Assembly (NCBI GenBank): GCA_000507305.1
Contig: DF240195.1
Span: 68,815 to 132,814, forward strand
DNA from: Breviolum minutum Mf 1.05b.01
Lineage: Eukaryota; Sar; Dinophyceae; Suessiales; Symbiodiniaceae
Reading direction: 5' to 3'
DNA: 64,000 bases
The first letter of the stretch is position 1; each line of letters starts with the position of its first letter. Positions 23,972 through 37,427 of this stretch are shown piece after piece. The notes beneath the pieces are model-generated. The model made no database searches, was not told the origin of the DNA, and worked only from the letters and a program-made list of their open reading frames with translations. A program made the position numbers and the translations under genes.

Positions 23972-25135
23972 CTTTTGGACCCCTTCCAGTTGCCGTTTGC
24001 TTTGTTCAATTCCACCTCTTGCTCCGTCATGAAGAAGATAGACAACGTATTCAGCTGTCCAATTCCATATTGCGATGGCCTCAAAAATTTTCATGCCCCA
24101 TAAAACCCAAGGTGCAAAGAGTCGATTCGGGACTAGGGACTTTTTGGGGCCGAAAAAAATGGGAGAGTCGAAAAGGAGGGTGATTCGGAATGATATGGAA
24201 AAACCCTCTGCCTCCCATAAATCATGGGTAAACCACAGTGGGCTTTCAGACAAAACCCAGTTTGGAAGATGGTCATGGATTCCAATTGTCTCCAGTCGAT
24301 GGTCATGGATTCCACGGATTCCCATGATTGTTGGAGAAAAAGTAAAATAAAAGTTCAACATTCGTGGTGAAAGTTTGAAATCCAAAGCTAAGCTAAGCTA
24401 ACTTCGGGTGGCCGGTTTTATCTTGAAAAAAGGAAGCTTTCATGATTTTTGGAACAGCGTTGGGGGTCTACAAATTTCCCCCCGAAACAAAATATCTTTC
24501 CCTACCATGCTCTATCAGGAAAGGGAGCAACTCCGCAGCAAAGTGCAGGTCATGTGGGTGAATGGAAGAATACTTCACCCCCTCCAACTGGAAAAAAAAA
24601 CATCAAAAATAGCCGGGGTTGGGGGAAGTATCGGTATTCCCTTGCTCAAAATTTCCACAACACCTTATTGGCAGGGATCAAAAAATTCATCATGAAAACA
24701 CGTCTTGCTGTCGACGAAACAGCAGCAAAGCTAATCTCATACAAGCTGAATTGTCAGAGGTTTCTTTCAAAAATAACATGAGACTCATGGCCAAATTCAG
24801 ATGTCTGAATTGACAACAAACAACATCTGGTTGGTGGTTTCAACCCATCTGAACAATATTAGTAAAATTAGATCATTTTCGCAAGTAGGGGTGAAAATAA
24901 AGAAATATTCGAAACCACCACCTAGCATGTCTGAATTGACAACAAACAAAATGGGTGAAACATCATGAGAGACATGTTTCCGGCCAAAACAAATCCTTCG
25001 GGAACCCTGACGCGATGAAGAAATCTGAGAGCTTGCCTTAATTCCGAGAGGCACTGGGAGTTTTGGGTGATGAGAAAATAAACAACGAGATCTTCAGGTG
25101 CCACGCCCAAAATCCGTAAATGACATTCCATTATA
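23972..25135 (-). CDS. Unknown helical protein, internal exons
   Basis: Minus-strand exons 24927-25135, 24702-24826 and 23972-24079, joined in phase (T+AT, then phase 0), give about 147 residues. Visible segments include GVAPEDLVVYFLITQNSQCL, ELRQALRFLHRVRVPEG, LNLAMSLMLFLKETSDNSA and AIAIWNWTAEYVVYLLHDG. It is rich in leucine-lined helices and looks like a repeat or scaffold protein, but I cannot name the family. The first intron (24827-24926) is a complete family B introner with a GC donor. It is bounded by a 23-bp direct repeat, so the same DNA is read in two different frames on its two sides. An intron with a family C element lies directly above 25135. Confidence 0.6.
24801..24823. repeat. 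23-bp direct repeat, copy 1 (flanking the intron)
   Basis: ATGTCTGAATTGACAACAAA then CAA. An identical copy lies at 24927-24949, on the other side of the 100-bp intron 24827-24926. Both copies are in exon sequence. Confidence 0.9.
24827..24926 (-). mobile_element. Introner, family B: a complete 100-bp GC-AG intron
   Basis: On the minus strand it starts GCTAGGTGGTGGTTTCGAA and ends TTGAAACCACCAACCAG. The arms are inverted copies (GGTGGTTTC / GAAACCACC), and the splice ends lie in the arms. The centre holds TTTATTTTCACCCC and ATCTAATTTTACTAATATTG as in other copies. Confidence 0.75.
24927..24949. repeat. 23-bp direct repeat, copy 2
   Basis: Identical to 24801-24823. It begins at the last base of the upstream exon, so the repeat directly abuts the intron on this side and is three bases away on the other. 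Confidence 0.9.
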
Positions 25136-25226
25136 CTCATTGGTTGATATGGATCTGTATACTGGCTATTATAATCCCTACATTACTGAGTAGTATAATC
25201 ATAATCCCCTACATAATCCAACCAAC
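25136..25226. mobile_element. Family C element (copy 4), probably intronic
   Basis: On the plus strand ATTGGTTGATATGGATC at the left and ATCCAACCAACGG at the right form an inverted pair, with ATTATAATCCCTACAT inside. On the minus strand the exon 24927-25135 starts directly after its CCAATGAG end. A donor at GTTGGTTGG is present, but I could not confirm the upstream frame. Confidence 0.55.
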
Positions 25227-25344
25227 GGAATGTTGATCACTGATCAGGTGTTCCTTAAGGCTTTACGGAAAAAAATCCTTTATATAAGTGGCAAGCCTTG
25301 TCTGGTTGGATACTGTAGGTATGGTGGATAGATATGCTTGTTTC

Positions 25345-25460
25345 TTTGTTCAATTGTTTGATTGACTGATTGATTAGTTCACTGATTATTTGATTGATCC
25401 ATGGGTGATCAATGGTTGATTAATTGGTTGATTGGTTGATTGATGGATGGATGGATCACA
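25345..25460. repeat. Degenerate TTGAT/ATTGATTG repeat
   Basis: Irregular runs of TTGATTGA, TGGTTGAT and GATGGATGGATGG. No coding frame is implied. Confidence 0.8.
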
Positions 25461-25689
25461 GTAGATTGGTATTGAAATAAGCAAAACGGCAAATGCCCTC
25501 CTAAACATCTGCAGGTGGTGAGTGTCCATCACGGCACTCATTCACCAAACAACATCAAGCAAGCCGTTACCATCCTTTCAACCCATAGCGTGTATTCCTA
25601 GCTCAGGTTCAAAAATTCGACAAACTAATGTGAGTGTGTTTGATCATGATTTACAGGTAACTCTGGGTAAGTTATATTTTGGATCTACC

Positions 25690-25786
25690 CACCCCCCCAC
25701 ACAGTAACAGCGGCAACTGAAGGTTTATAGGGATAATTTACAAAATACATAATAATCCGTTTGGTAAGTGTTACTGGGCTGGGGTA
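25690..25786. mobile_element. Inverted-repeat element, family D (copy 2)
   Basis: Left end CCCCCACACAGTAACAGCGG, right end GTGTTACTGGGCTGGGG, imperfectly inverted. The centre GGTTTATAGGGATAATTTAC matches the centre of the copy at 6630. Confidence 0.6.
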
Positions 25787-26371
25787 TATCCAAGTGTTAT
25801 TTTCTTTGCCAGCCTGGAACTGTTTTTCTGAAAGAATGGGGGATTACAAAAACCTCCAAACTTTTGGAGGGAAATATCCTAACATTTGATCGTCGTTACT
25901 AGTAGACATCACCAACGTTCAGCATCTCAGTGATTTTTTTGATGGAAGTTCCTTGGGGACTGAGTTCGGTCATCAGGTTCCTAGTTTTCTTTGTTTGCTA
26001 TGCAATATAGAGATGCAACTGAACAGAATCATTCAGCAGTAAGGAGGTAGAAAAAGAGCAGATACGGTCTGTAGATCTTTGAAGAAAACTAAAATCTTCA
26101 ATGGCATTATATATTTAGTTCACATTAAACATCCATTGGACAATTTCATTCTTTGCGTCTTCAGGGGGTGGAGATGCCTACATGCCTTCTTGGACCGACT
26201 TGTGTCTATCTCAAGAGATGTTGGCTATCTAGAAGTCGACTTATATAGATGCATCTCGGGGTAACTAACAATCTGATCCTCATCAGTAATTTGAATTACA
26301 AAAGCCCCAGGTACCAATGGAATGGAATAGATATTATACACTGATATATTGGGATATCAGTGAGTTTCCCC

Positions 26372-26460
26372 TCCCAGAATGCCAATGGCAAGTGAAGGTT
26401 TGATACAGGAGGGATCCCCGGTCGCCCAAAAATGTAAGGTCATCCTGGAGGTGACGATGA
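26372..26460. mobile_element. Inverted-repeat element, family D (copy 3)
   Basis: CCCCTCCCAGAATGCCAATG at the left, GGTGACGATGAGTGGGG at the right, with AATGTAAGGTCATCC inside. It lies downstream of the exons of the gene at 26779-29033. Confidence 0.55.
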
Positions 26461-26640
26461 GTGGGGTAGCATGCACCTGAAAGATTCCATGTTGTGGGAA
26501 TGGCATTCTCTTTTCACTAGTGCCAAATCTTTCTTTCAAGCAGGGTTTCTTTACTGCATATACATCCCAGTTCTTCAAAAACTGATCCGAAACCTCATTC
26601 ATCTTCCAAGTATCATGAGATTCTAAAGGGGCCCCAACGC

Positions 26641-26762
26641 CACCCCCCCCCATAGAAATAATGCATTATCAAAGGTGATTATTCACCACCATGATCCTTT
26701 AATGACCCCTTTAATAAGTCCGTATTTCTTGTGGGGAAAAGTGGCATTGAGGGGGGGTCCCC
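26641..26762. mobile_element. Inverted-repeat element, family E (copy 2)
   Basis: Starts CCACCCCCCCCCATAGAAATAATGCATTATC and ends ATTGAGGGGGGGTCC, with CCTTTAATAAGTCCGTATTTCTTG before the right end. The C-run and G-run mirror each other. Confidence 0.5.
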
Positions 26763-26778
26763 TTACATTCCATTGGAC

Positions 26779-29033
<2,255 letters not shown>

Positions 29034-30408
29034 CTTAGGACATTGGATTTGTATCACTGCTGTGCTTCAATTGGTGAACCAAGCACCCTCATCCCCCCTG
29101 CAAAAAAGAAGATACCAAACAATTGGTGGCTGCCATGCAACAACACCCCAAGGGAAACTGTGGAGAATGCTTCTTCACCCTCATTCACATCATAAGCTTG
29201 CGGCTTGAACTGTTGAACTGTTGGTGGGAGTAGGGAAAATGTGTGGGAAGCGGTCTCTGGAATTTCCCTTCAAAAAAGACCTATTTATCTGAGGAAACTC
29301 CACACGAAAATTCATTTTGGCTACTCAAAGCCAACTCGAAATTTTTGTTTTGACTTCACTCCTCCACTCACTCTGAGGACACCTACATGCCCGAATAGTA
29401 TCTTGGAATATAATGGACTAGGTCCATCCATCAATCTATCATCCATCCATCCTTCATTCTCATCCTAGCAAAACACTGACCTACTGATTCATGTTTTTAG
29501 CCCACAGTAATGACTAGTGACTATAATTTCAACCTTTCCTTCAGAACTCAAACTAGAGAATTCACGCAATCAATTGGATCACAAAATCAGGTGTTGGCCA
29601 CTGTGTCTCCCTACAGTTCGAGCATAAACGATCATGTCCTTCAAAGGCAGGCAGCGATTGAGTCGTTGCGTTGTTGTTTGGTTGTCAACTACCAGGTTGA
29701 CCAACTCGCTGGGGCGAAATTTGGCGCGAAATCCCGAAACTACTCCGGAGTGCCCCGGCAAACAAGAGAATTTGAGGCTTGAAGATCCAATTCCCAACAG
29801 AATTGAAAATTTGAACCAAGAATTTGAAAGCTTAGGGACACAAATTCCTTACCAAAAAAAAACAAGTCGTTGTTTCTTGTTTCTGAATTGCGTGTGTGTG
29901 TGTGTATATATATATATAATATAGGGTTACAAAAGGATCACTGATTTGATCAGAATGAAGCATTGCAACAACCCTCCATTTTCGGGGACAACTATATAGT
30001 TTTGAGCAAACCCCAAAGGGGAAAATGCTTAACTCAAGTAACCAACCTCTTTGAAACAAACCAAAGATTGGAAGCTTTATCCAAGCCATATTTTGTTCCC
30101 TATCTTTGTTCCTGACCTGGGAAGAAGAACCCATGAAAATGTATGGTATCTGTTTGAAGTACCCTGTGATTTAGAGATTCTGAGCTTCTTTAGCTTTCCA
30201 AGCAATGTGGAGATGTATTTCCCAAGATCAATGGTAATTTAAAGGCTGCGTTTCATGATTGAAATGAATTTCTTTTGAGCTTGCTCCAATTTTGCCAAAA
30301 GTACCGCAGAAATATTGATAACTGATAACTTCATTTGCATATTCCAATAATTTTAGGCCCCAATGCTATGAATTGGAATGCTCCCCCTCCAGTCACCACC
30401 AAAGAAGC
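29034..30408. other. No supported gene
   Basis: A (GT)n(TA)n run lies at 29891-29920. Several open frames near 29510-30240 have no verified splice partners. Confidence 0.4.
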
Positions 30409-30702
30409 TTACGTTACTTTTTTAGGCTTCCAGCGATCCCTATATTTACACCCTACCACCACTATTGGCACGCAGGTTTTTCGCTCCACTCGCATCTCAA
30501 GCCATAAATCTGGCCTCAAATCAACTATCATTCCCTTAACCTGAATCATCAGGTCATTGGAGGGGACCCTTAACCTGAATTAAGGGTGTTTTAAGGGCAT
30601 TTTGGGGGAACTATTCCCGGACCCAAAATCACCACCTGAAGGACGAAATCCCAATCAGCGCACCTCTAACAGCGTAATCTGACACATCACGTCCGGAGTG
30701 GC
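30409..30702 (-). CDS. Last two exons of an unknown gene
   Basis: Minus-strand exons 30636-30702 (HSGRDVSDYAVRGALIGISS...) and 30409-30568 (VPSNDLMIQVKGMIVDLRPD..., stop TAA at 30409). The 67-nt GT-AG intron joins AG+G in frame. The C-terminus is basic (KYRDRWKPKKVT). No family recognised. An upstream open frame at 30919-31049 abuts a family A copy and may be another exon, but two frames are open there. Confidence 0.55.
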
Positions 30703-31057
30703 CTAGATTTGAAGAACGTCGGGGAAATTTGGGGTGGGCCATGGGGTGTTGGGTGGGTACGCATGTATAATCTACGTCGTTTTGAGCCGGAAATGATGTT
30801 GGTACCGTTTTTTGTACTTGTTTTTTTTTGGTGTTTGCGTTTAAAATGTTTTTGGCTACCCACCCAAAATGCTGAAAAACCATATTTTTAGTAGTGGTAG
30901 GTTCAACTCTTTTAGGGTCCCATAAGTTTGAGCCACTATGATTCATGGATGTAAGAAGCAGGGATGTTGAGCTCGGGAGTTTGCAGATTTCCCCCACTGG
31001 CATGGTGGTTTGACCAGGAAGATTCCAATGATTCAACATGAAACTCACTTGGTGATA

Positions 31058-31160
31058 CGGTTGATGGAGGACCTCCGGCTAACCAGTTGATATGGAGAAT
31101 ATCCCATTTTTCATGGGGTTTCACAGACAACAGCTGGTGCAGGATTTCTTCCATCAACAG
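31058..31160. mobile_element. Family A element (copy 3)
   Basis: Starts CGGTTGATGG and ends CCATCAACAG with TA on both sides. It contains the arm CTGGTGCAGGATTTCTT shared with other copies. On the minus strand the acceptor end is mutated to CCG, so it could not splice cleanly in that direction. Confidence 0.7.
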
Positions 31161-32515
31161 TATGATATAATCTGATTTGATGTAGTATGAGATTTAGTAT
31201 GATATAGTCTCATCTGATCTAGTGTGACGTGAGATATGATATGATACGGTATGACCGCTTTAGAACGACTCTCCGTCTTGGAGGCTGCGGAAAAAAACTC
31301 CGAATCTTAAACAGCTCGCACCTCAAAAAATGCGCCGGTTTCCAAGTCCAAACCCGACTTTTCATTACGACGACAACTCACCTGCTGTTGCCGCGGCGCA
31401 AAAAAAAAAACTCTGGGTTTCTCCATCACGTCACTCATCATTCTCCCAGTCACCATCCAAGCCCCTCCTATCTTTGGGGCATCGCACCGGAACGTTTCGG
31501 TACCGCACTTCGGGAATCAGTCCACCCTGTGAGTTTTTTGGTGCCGTGGGAGTGGTTGGGACATCCGGAGCTTCACCAGGCCATGTGTTTCAGAACAAAA
31601 TACAAAAACCATTCGATTTTTCAATAGACTTCCCTCATGAAAGCACATTAGTTCAAAAAAAATCATTGGTGACACAGGTAGACCCTCCTATGTAAGATGC
31701 TGTCATTTGCGTTTTGATGTAAAAACTACCCAAAATTCCCTGAAAGGAAACGATCACGGGAAAAATATGATGCCACAAATAATAAAGTTCAGTCTCTAAG
31801 AAGTGCGAACCACCACGCTAGAAAAATAGAGGTCCTTGCAGAATTTCTGAGATTTCTAAGATTTGCCACTCATACGAATATTTGTTTCCAAAATTCTGCT
31901 GGCTTCCAAGGCTTTGAGAACTGAAAAAAACAATCTGAGAGTTGTTACTTGGCAACCATTAAAAAAAAATTGGGTCACCTGCTCCCCAACCATTCCCATT
32001 GAAGTTACGCCGCGGCACCAAACGCCCCTTGGTCGAAGGAAAGCGATCTGCTAAAATACTCAGGTCTGGAACCTCAGCGAGCAGAATAAAGAGGCCGCAG
32101 CACCCTATGAAACCGCCCACAATTCACAAAGAAAATCACCAGATTTTGTTATGTTGGGTTTATAAATCTTTGTCAAACGTAGTAGTCGTAGTGGTAGTGG
32201 TAGTGGCAATGGTAGTAGTAGCAGTAGCAGTAGGAGGAGCAGTAGTAGTAGTAGTAGTAGTAGTAGTTGTAGTACGTTGCAGTGGCTCACTATAGTCTCA
32301 TTTTCTCTTGCATCCCGCTTTGGCCACTGAAGTGGACATTGCAAAAGTGGACGCTGAGTTTTTCTTTTCTTGGGGTGTGCTTTTCCTTTTCTTGTGCTTA
32401 AAAAGGAGGGCCACAAAACTGTTTGCTCCCCCCCTTCCCTCCCCATGACATTTGCTTTCATTCGATACCATGATTTGAACCTTTGGAGAAGGCACGAAAC
32501 CCTTCTAAACCTTAC
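31161..32515. other. Repeat-bearing stretch without a supported gene
   Basis: 31160-31255 is a degenerate TATGATATGAT-type repeat. 32179-32275 is a GTA-rich microsatellite. A plus-strand frame at 31330-31695 is open but lacks splice support. Confidence 0.4.
32179..32275. repeat. (GTA/GTG)n microsatellite
   Basis: Imperfect GTAGTGGTAGTGG units followed by GTAGTAGTAGTAG. It produces spurious poly-Val or poly-Leu frames. Confidence 0.85.
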
Positions 32516-33273
32516 CTTTCCTGCCTGCATGCACTTCCCATCTATCATGTTTACACCAAAGCCATATCGCATACGAATGAAATCTGCACATGAGAGAAGA
32601 CTATATGCGAAATTTTGTGCGGAAGATGGAGGCCCGCCGGCCGTCCTTTTCTGAAAAAGAAGGAGTTACCAAAACAACGTTGGAATACTACCCTAACATC
32701 CCATCAAAAGGATTAATCACCATAAACTTCACATCGGTACATGAACAGGTAGATAAGGTCAGAAAGACTTATTGACTAACCCATCCCACGTATGTGAACA
32801 GGAGATGTGAGTTGTAAAAAGAACCAAACAACTCACCCCCCCTGCAGAGTGGATCCGGGAGGGATGGTGGGAGAAAACTCAAGGATGAATGGAACCCGAG
32901 CCAAAAGGCACAAGTAGCATTCATCCCACAATGTTTCATTACACATGGAGACCCTACCCATCCAACCTCCTACCATGTGAATCAAAGATTTCAAATGACT
33001 TGCTGATGTTTCCTGGAACTTCAAGGCCCCCGGACAGTTCCACCTCTTTGTGTGGTAGCACAAGCATAGCCTGACATTGAATTTTCAAAATTCCCAAGTC
33101 CTTCCGCAGTTCAAGAATCCCAACATCTTCAAAAACAAAATCCTACCTTCAAACTCAAATTCACCACATCCACCAGCAAATTGTTCATTATTGGTGTAAC
33201 CATGCCTCCCAATTTTTTCCCCCAAAGTCAGGTGAATGTGCCACTGTCCGTCGGTCCAACCAGCCCAAAACAC
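32516..33273 (-). CDS. Unknown spliced gene, three exons
   Basis: Minus-strand exons 33147-33273 (VFWAGWTDGQWHIHLTLGEK...), 32974-33070 (PHKEVELSGGLEVPGNISKS...) and 32516-32650 (FAYSLLSCADFIRMRYGFGV...). Donors are GTAGGAT, GTAGGAGG and GTAAGG, all good consensus; acceptors are TTTAG|G, TCAG|G and TTCAG. Phases between the three do not match directly, so short exons are probably missing. Trp- and Gly-rich; no family recognised. Confidence 0.55.
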
Positions 33274-33341
33274 CTAAAGGCAGCTTGAAGTTGATCTGAG
33301 CCTCGGAGTGACGCGGATGTCAACCCAACAGACCTAACCCC

Positions 33342-33443
33342 GTCAGCAACCAAGGTTTAATAAGCCGGCCTTATTGAGGGAAACTAATGCTTCGTGTTAG
33401 TAAGGTCCTATTTCATCGGGGCGTTCTGGCGGGGTGGTAGGTT
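33342..33443. mobile_element. Inverted-repeat element, family E (copy 3)
   Basis: CAACCAAGGTTTAATAAGCC at the left, GGTGGTAGGTTCCC at the right, with TTATTGAGGGAAACTAATGC inside, matching the order of the copy at 5619. Confidence 0.5.
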
Positions 33444-34299
33444 CCCTTTCTTCGTTTTGAAACCAAGGAAAAACGAAACAACTTTAAGGCCTTAAATATC
33501 GAACCGAATTGGTGAGATACTAAGTGGGGATACACCCAGCCACTCCATAGGGTTCGGCGTAGCTGATAACGAAATGTAGTTACACCCCTTAAAAAAGCCC
33601 ATGTTGGTGGTGGTTGTGGTGGTGAAGAGCTTGGGTTTTTTTCCCACCGGATCTCAGCACCTTCAACATCATCTACCTAGAAGCTGAGGCCTAAGCATTT
33701 AGAATACAAAATGTTGGAAGGAAAAAAGCAACCATTCGCCATATTTCTTCGTGGAGTTCCGAAAAAAAAAAAAACAATCCATTATATATCGTTTAAGGTC
33801 AATCGGATGGGGAATGATGATTTCAATTTCCATTTTCAATGTACATGATGATGTGGAGCTATCCAGCAGAAACACGGTCCCCAAATTCTTGGGGAATGTT
33901 GGCCAATCAGGTTCCGTGGGACCGAAGGGAGGATTTGTATCTTCAAATTGTATCCCCTTTTGAAAATTCATGGGAGGAGGCAAATAGGGCCCTTTGTATG
34001 TACAAAACCGGTTTTTTTTCCACAAAGTTTGTCGATCCAAATCCAGTCTTCTTCAAACATTCACCAAAAAAGAGGCAAGGCGTGAATCAAGACATGTCAA
34101 ACCAGAATCTGGTAACATGGTAACATTACCCTCTGGTAAACAAAGATAGCTGGATGATATAGCCGCTAGCCCTAGTTTCAATAGGAAATACATCTTCAAT
34201 CCGGGTCCATTTTTCCAGACAGCTATGTTATGTACCCCTTTTCCACCGGGAAAAAAAAACGCTGCTGTGAAAAATTCCCACCATCTCAAGCATCCAGAC
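33444..34299. other. No supported gene
   Basis: AT-rich sequence. A short family G-like centre (AATAGGAAATACATCTTCAA) occurs near 34178-34198. Nothing else identified. Confidence 0.35.
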
Positions 34300-34749
34300 C
34301 AGATTTCCAAAGCCGTAGAAAGTGGTGCCAAAGGCAATTCGAGCGTAGATCCTGTCCGCTTCACAAAAACGGGAACCATCTTCACCCGAAAAGGATGTTT
34401 CTTTTTAGCCGGATCCCACTTACATAGGGGTTGCCTGCAGTCTTTTCAAGACATCAATAGTCACACATCAAATTTTGAGAATGAAATAAAATAGCTTTGT
34501 TTGTGCAAAGTACTACAGTGAAAACTTCAGCTAAAACTGCAAAGACGAGTTCTTCATGGACATATACAACAAATCAGAAGTTCAACGCAGTTCCACAAAA
34601 AAAAATGTGACATTCCCCAGCTTTTCTCAGAAGCAGTCTCGGTTTTTGTGACATTCGCCTTTGGAAAATTTCACGAACTTCCCACTCCGCCAAGAAAGGC
34701 ACCTGTTACCTGTATCCCCTCTGAAAGGTGCTTGGTTGCCATCTCCAAC
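34300..34749 (-). CDS. Two exons of an unknown gene
   Basis: Minus-strand exons 34710-34749 (VGDGNQAPFRGDT, CAG|G acceptor, GTAACA donor) and 34300-34379 (GSRFCEADRIYARIAFGTTF..., GTCTGG donor). The join G+AT is in frame. A second frame of the lower exon is also open (MVPVFVKRTGS...), but only the chosen one matches the upstream phase. No family recognised. Confidence 0.5.
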
Positions 34750-35062
34750 CTGAATGAAAAAACCGCCATGAGTCAGGTTGACCATTCATCCTACTTGGTA
34801 GGTTGGCATTATTTAGATTACAAACTTCAAACATGAATGCTGACATGGTACTTACCCAAAATCGTTTCGTGTCTCTCTTTATTTTCTGCTTGAAAGTTGT
34901 ACCAATACAATCAGATCATCTGATAGTTGTTTCAATACATAGAATTAGTGAGGCGAATAATGAACCTTTTCATAGTTTCTAGCACTTCGTATAAGTGTTT
35001 TGCAAAACAAACAATGATGTCGACTCGTTTTCAAGTTTGCAACTCGAACACCAATCAACCAA

Positions 35063-35193
35063 CTCTCCCCCCGCTTCCCACATGCTGGTGATTCAGCCCT
35101 CAGGAAGAAAGATGGAACCACTAGAAACATCCACGGCCGAGCGGCTGCAGAAACCAAAGATGCAGCCAAGATCAAAGGTCGCTTGTAGAGCAT
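35063..35193 (-). CDS. Possible first exon with hydrophobic N-terminus
   Basis: A minus-strand ATG at 35193 opens a frame beginning MLYKRPLILAASLVSAAARP and continuing with a second hydrophobic stretch (WMFLVVPSFFL). This could be a signal or membrane segment. No donor was fixed, and the start choice rests only on composition. Confidence 0.3.
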
Positions 35194-35387
35194 GGCACCT
35201 CAGAAATCATCCCAGCTAGTAAGTGGTTAGTAACCTTAGGTGATCGTAAGTCCCCTAAGGTTAGGGTTGTGGGACCCCTTTCAAATCACCATTTTCATGG
35301 CTTATAAATGAGGGGTGATCCATCACCCACTAACCACTTACCCCTTGAGAGGCGGCCCATCCTCCAAGTACAGTTTGTTTGGCCCAC

Positions 35388-35459
35388 CTTTTCGATGCCA
35401 AAAGCCAATCTCCCGAGGCTTCCGCTTCCTCCATTGAGGTTGGCAATAGCATTTGCCTG
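35388..35459 (-). CDS. Exon of an unknown gene
   Basis: A 72-nt minus-strand exon in phase 0 with TCCCAG before it and GTGGGCC after it. It reads QANAIANLNGGSGSLGRLAF plus GIEK. Neighbouring exons not fixed. Confidence 0.4.
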
Positions 35460-35551
35460 CTGGGATAGGTGTAACTTCACACCCAACTATCAAAGATTGG
35501 TTTTTTGTTTAAAGAAAATCTGTCATGGTGCAAAATAGTATGTGCATACAT

Positions 35552-35553
35552 AC

Positions 35554-35584
<31 letters not shown>

Positions 35585-35585
35585 A
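35552..35585. repeat. (TA)n / TACATATA run
   Basis: Alternating TA with CATATA at the edges. Similar short runs occur at 12291, 14175, 16858, 22523, 40296, 49315, 50575, 61078 and 63858. Confidence 0.8.
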
Positions 35586-36521
35586 TTCGCTGTGTCTTTT
35601 GGTTGGCAGAGTCATAAATTTGTGTACAGAATATGCGTATATATCACAGTAAGAATCATATGTATACAGTGTTCTTTGCACGGATTTTCGTCAGCTTGTC
35701 TTCAGGACTCTTGGATACTATGGCATAGATACACCTTCGCTAAGTTTTCCGACCTTCAGCATGTCCCAATAGAAGGGAGAGAAGCCACCATCCTTTTCGA
35801 TCCTCAGTTCCGGAAAGCGCATTGAATGTCAAGCTTGGGAAGTGAAAGCGGGACTTTTCAGTTTGTTGTAAGAGAAGGACAATTCCACTACCACGGCTTC
35901 CAAAAACATCTGTTTTTATGTAAACAAGTCAAGTCCTGTCCTGTTTTTTCGATAAAAAAATAAGAACATGCCATCATTTTTGTTAAGATCCCAAATTTGT
36001 CGCTTTGAAACATTGGAACACCACCCCCAAGAGTCTTTCTCTTCAAATGAAACTTCCTTTTCAACACACAAAAAAGAGGCTTCGAAAATAATGATTTATG
36101 TGAGCTTTCCCACGGGTTTTAGTGTTTTCGGGGGCAAACACAGAAAAAACACATCCAGGACGCCCGAAAATGCTGACGGCTCGTCAGGGTCGACTTGGTG
36201 CTTTTTCGGGTCTCCACACTCTGCTGTCACCACCGAAGGGAAAAAGCCACCAGCAGGCAAGGGCAAATTTCCAATCTGTTTTTTCGTTTGGCTTTAGGGG
36301 GAAAAAATAGAAAAACTCTGCGGTTGAATGAAAGCAAAAAGAGAACCCATTGTGTCTATGAAGTGGGAGAAAGTAATAAGAAGAGGAGTGTGGCTTTTTC
36401 ATGGCAGAATCCACTATAATTTGATACAATTTGTGTCTATTTGTTCTTGGAAAAAAGGGTAAAAAGGGTAAAACGGGAAAATGTTCAGACATCTACGTTC
36501 GTTTTATCAGAAGTCAATCAC

Positions 36522-37292
36522 CCTTTGAAAATGTCAGACTGATCCATGCTTCGCTAGCTTCGGAGCTGTGGCGAGGAGTCCATGCCTTCATAATCATCTT
36601 GGCATTGTTGGTGACATCCGCCATGATGTTCGGTAAGATGATCCTCACAACGAGTGGCTGTAGATGAAAGTCAAACGTCTGGCTGTGTTGACCCCAAATC
36701 CGAGACCTAAAATACGAGATGCCTTCAACTAGATTTGAGATGATCACTAAGTGTGACACATTTTGACCCCCAGTCTTTGTCTACCTCATCTTGCTTTTAA
36801 ACTCTTCAGTATATACACATTCGCAAGTTTAGCCTTTGAATTGCAGCGATTTACCTTGAAAAAAAACAGAAATTGTTTACGTCAACTTCACTCGGGCCCA
36901 TCGTTCCAGTGCCTCAAGGTATTCACAGGCCATGGGGCAACACCCACCACAATGCCTGCAGGCCGGCTGAAGACGTGCTGACCTCTCTGAACTGGCTGAA
37001 TATGTCCTTTATTTTGAAGTCACCTCCAGAAAACACCTGGAAAAAAAAAAACTTTCCTCACAATTTATCTACAAGAACCCACCCCCGCGCATAAACTTGT
37101 AAACCAACAGGACAAAAAAATCCAACTTAATTCAAATCCTTGACCCTCCAAGACAGCCTTTCAATATTTTTCAATCAACCCTGGGTCCAACAAGTGAAAA
37201 AATCCACACACCTCCAACCACTGATTCCGGTTGGCAAATTGGACTTGAACCTTGGCAAGGCGATCGGTGGGATGAAGCCCACAAAGGGGGGC
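36522..37292 (-). CDS. Unknown spliced gene, four exons in phase
   Basis: Minus-strand exons 37180-37292 (PPFVGFIPPIALPRFKSNLP...), 36988-37023 (DFKIKDIFSQF), 36892-36955 (IVVGVAPWPVNTLRHWNDGP) and 36522-36706 (SRIWGQHSQTFDFHLQPLVV...IILPNIMADVTNNAK...). All phases agree. The second donor must be GA (TTCA|GAGAGG) to keep frame. The last exon can end at a GTGATT donor or read into a nearby TGA. No domain recognised. Confidence 0.55.
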
Positions 37293-37322
37293 CTGAGCCC
37301 ATGGTTAGAAATGGAGGGACCA

Positions 37323-37427
37323 TGGGGCCCCTATAAATGGCCTTACAAAATAAATGAGTTTGCCTGCGGCAAAAAAAAACTATATATAAATGGAGTTATA
37401 ACCTTACTTATGACTGATAGGGGCCCA
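37323..37427. mobile_element. Inverted-repeat element with GGGGCCCCTAT ends
   Basis: Left TGGGGCCCCTATAAATGG and right TGATAGGGGCCCA are inverted over about 11 bp. The centre has CTATATATAAATGGAGTTATA. Related end sequences occur near 28330-28375 and 17385-17400, and the palindrome near 51615-51662 shares TTATAACTCCACTTATA. Confidence 0.5.
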
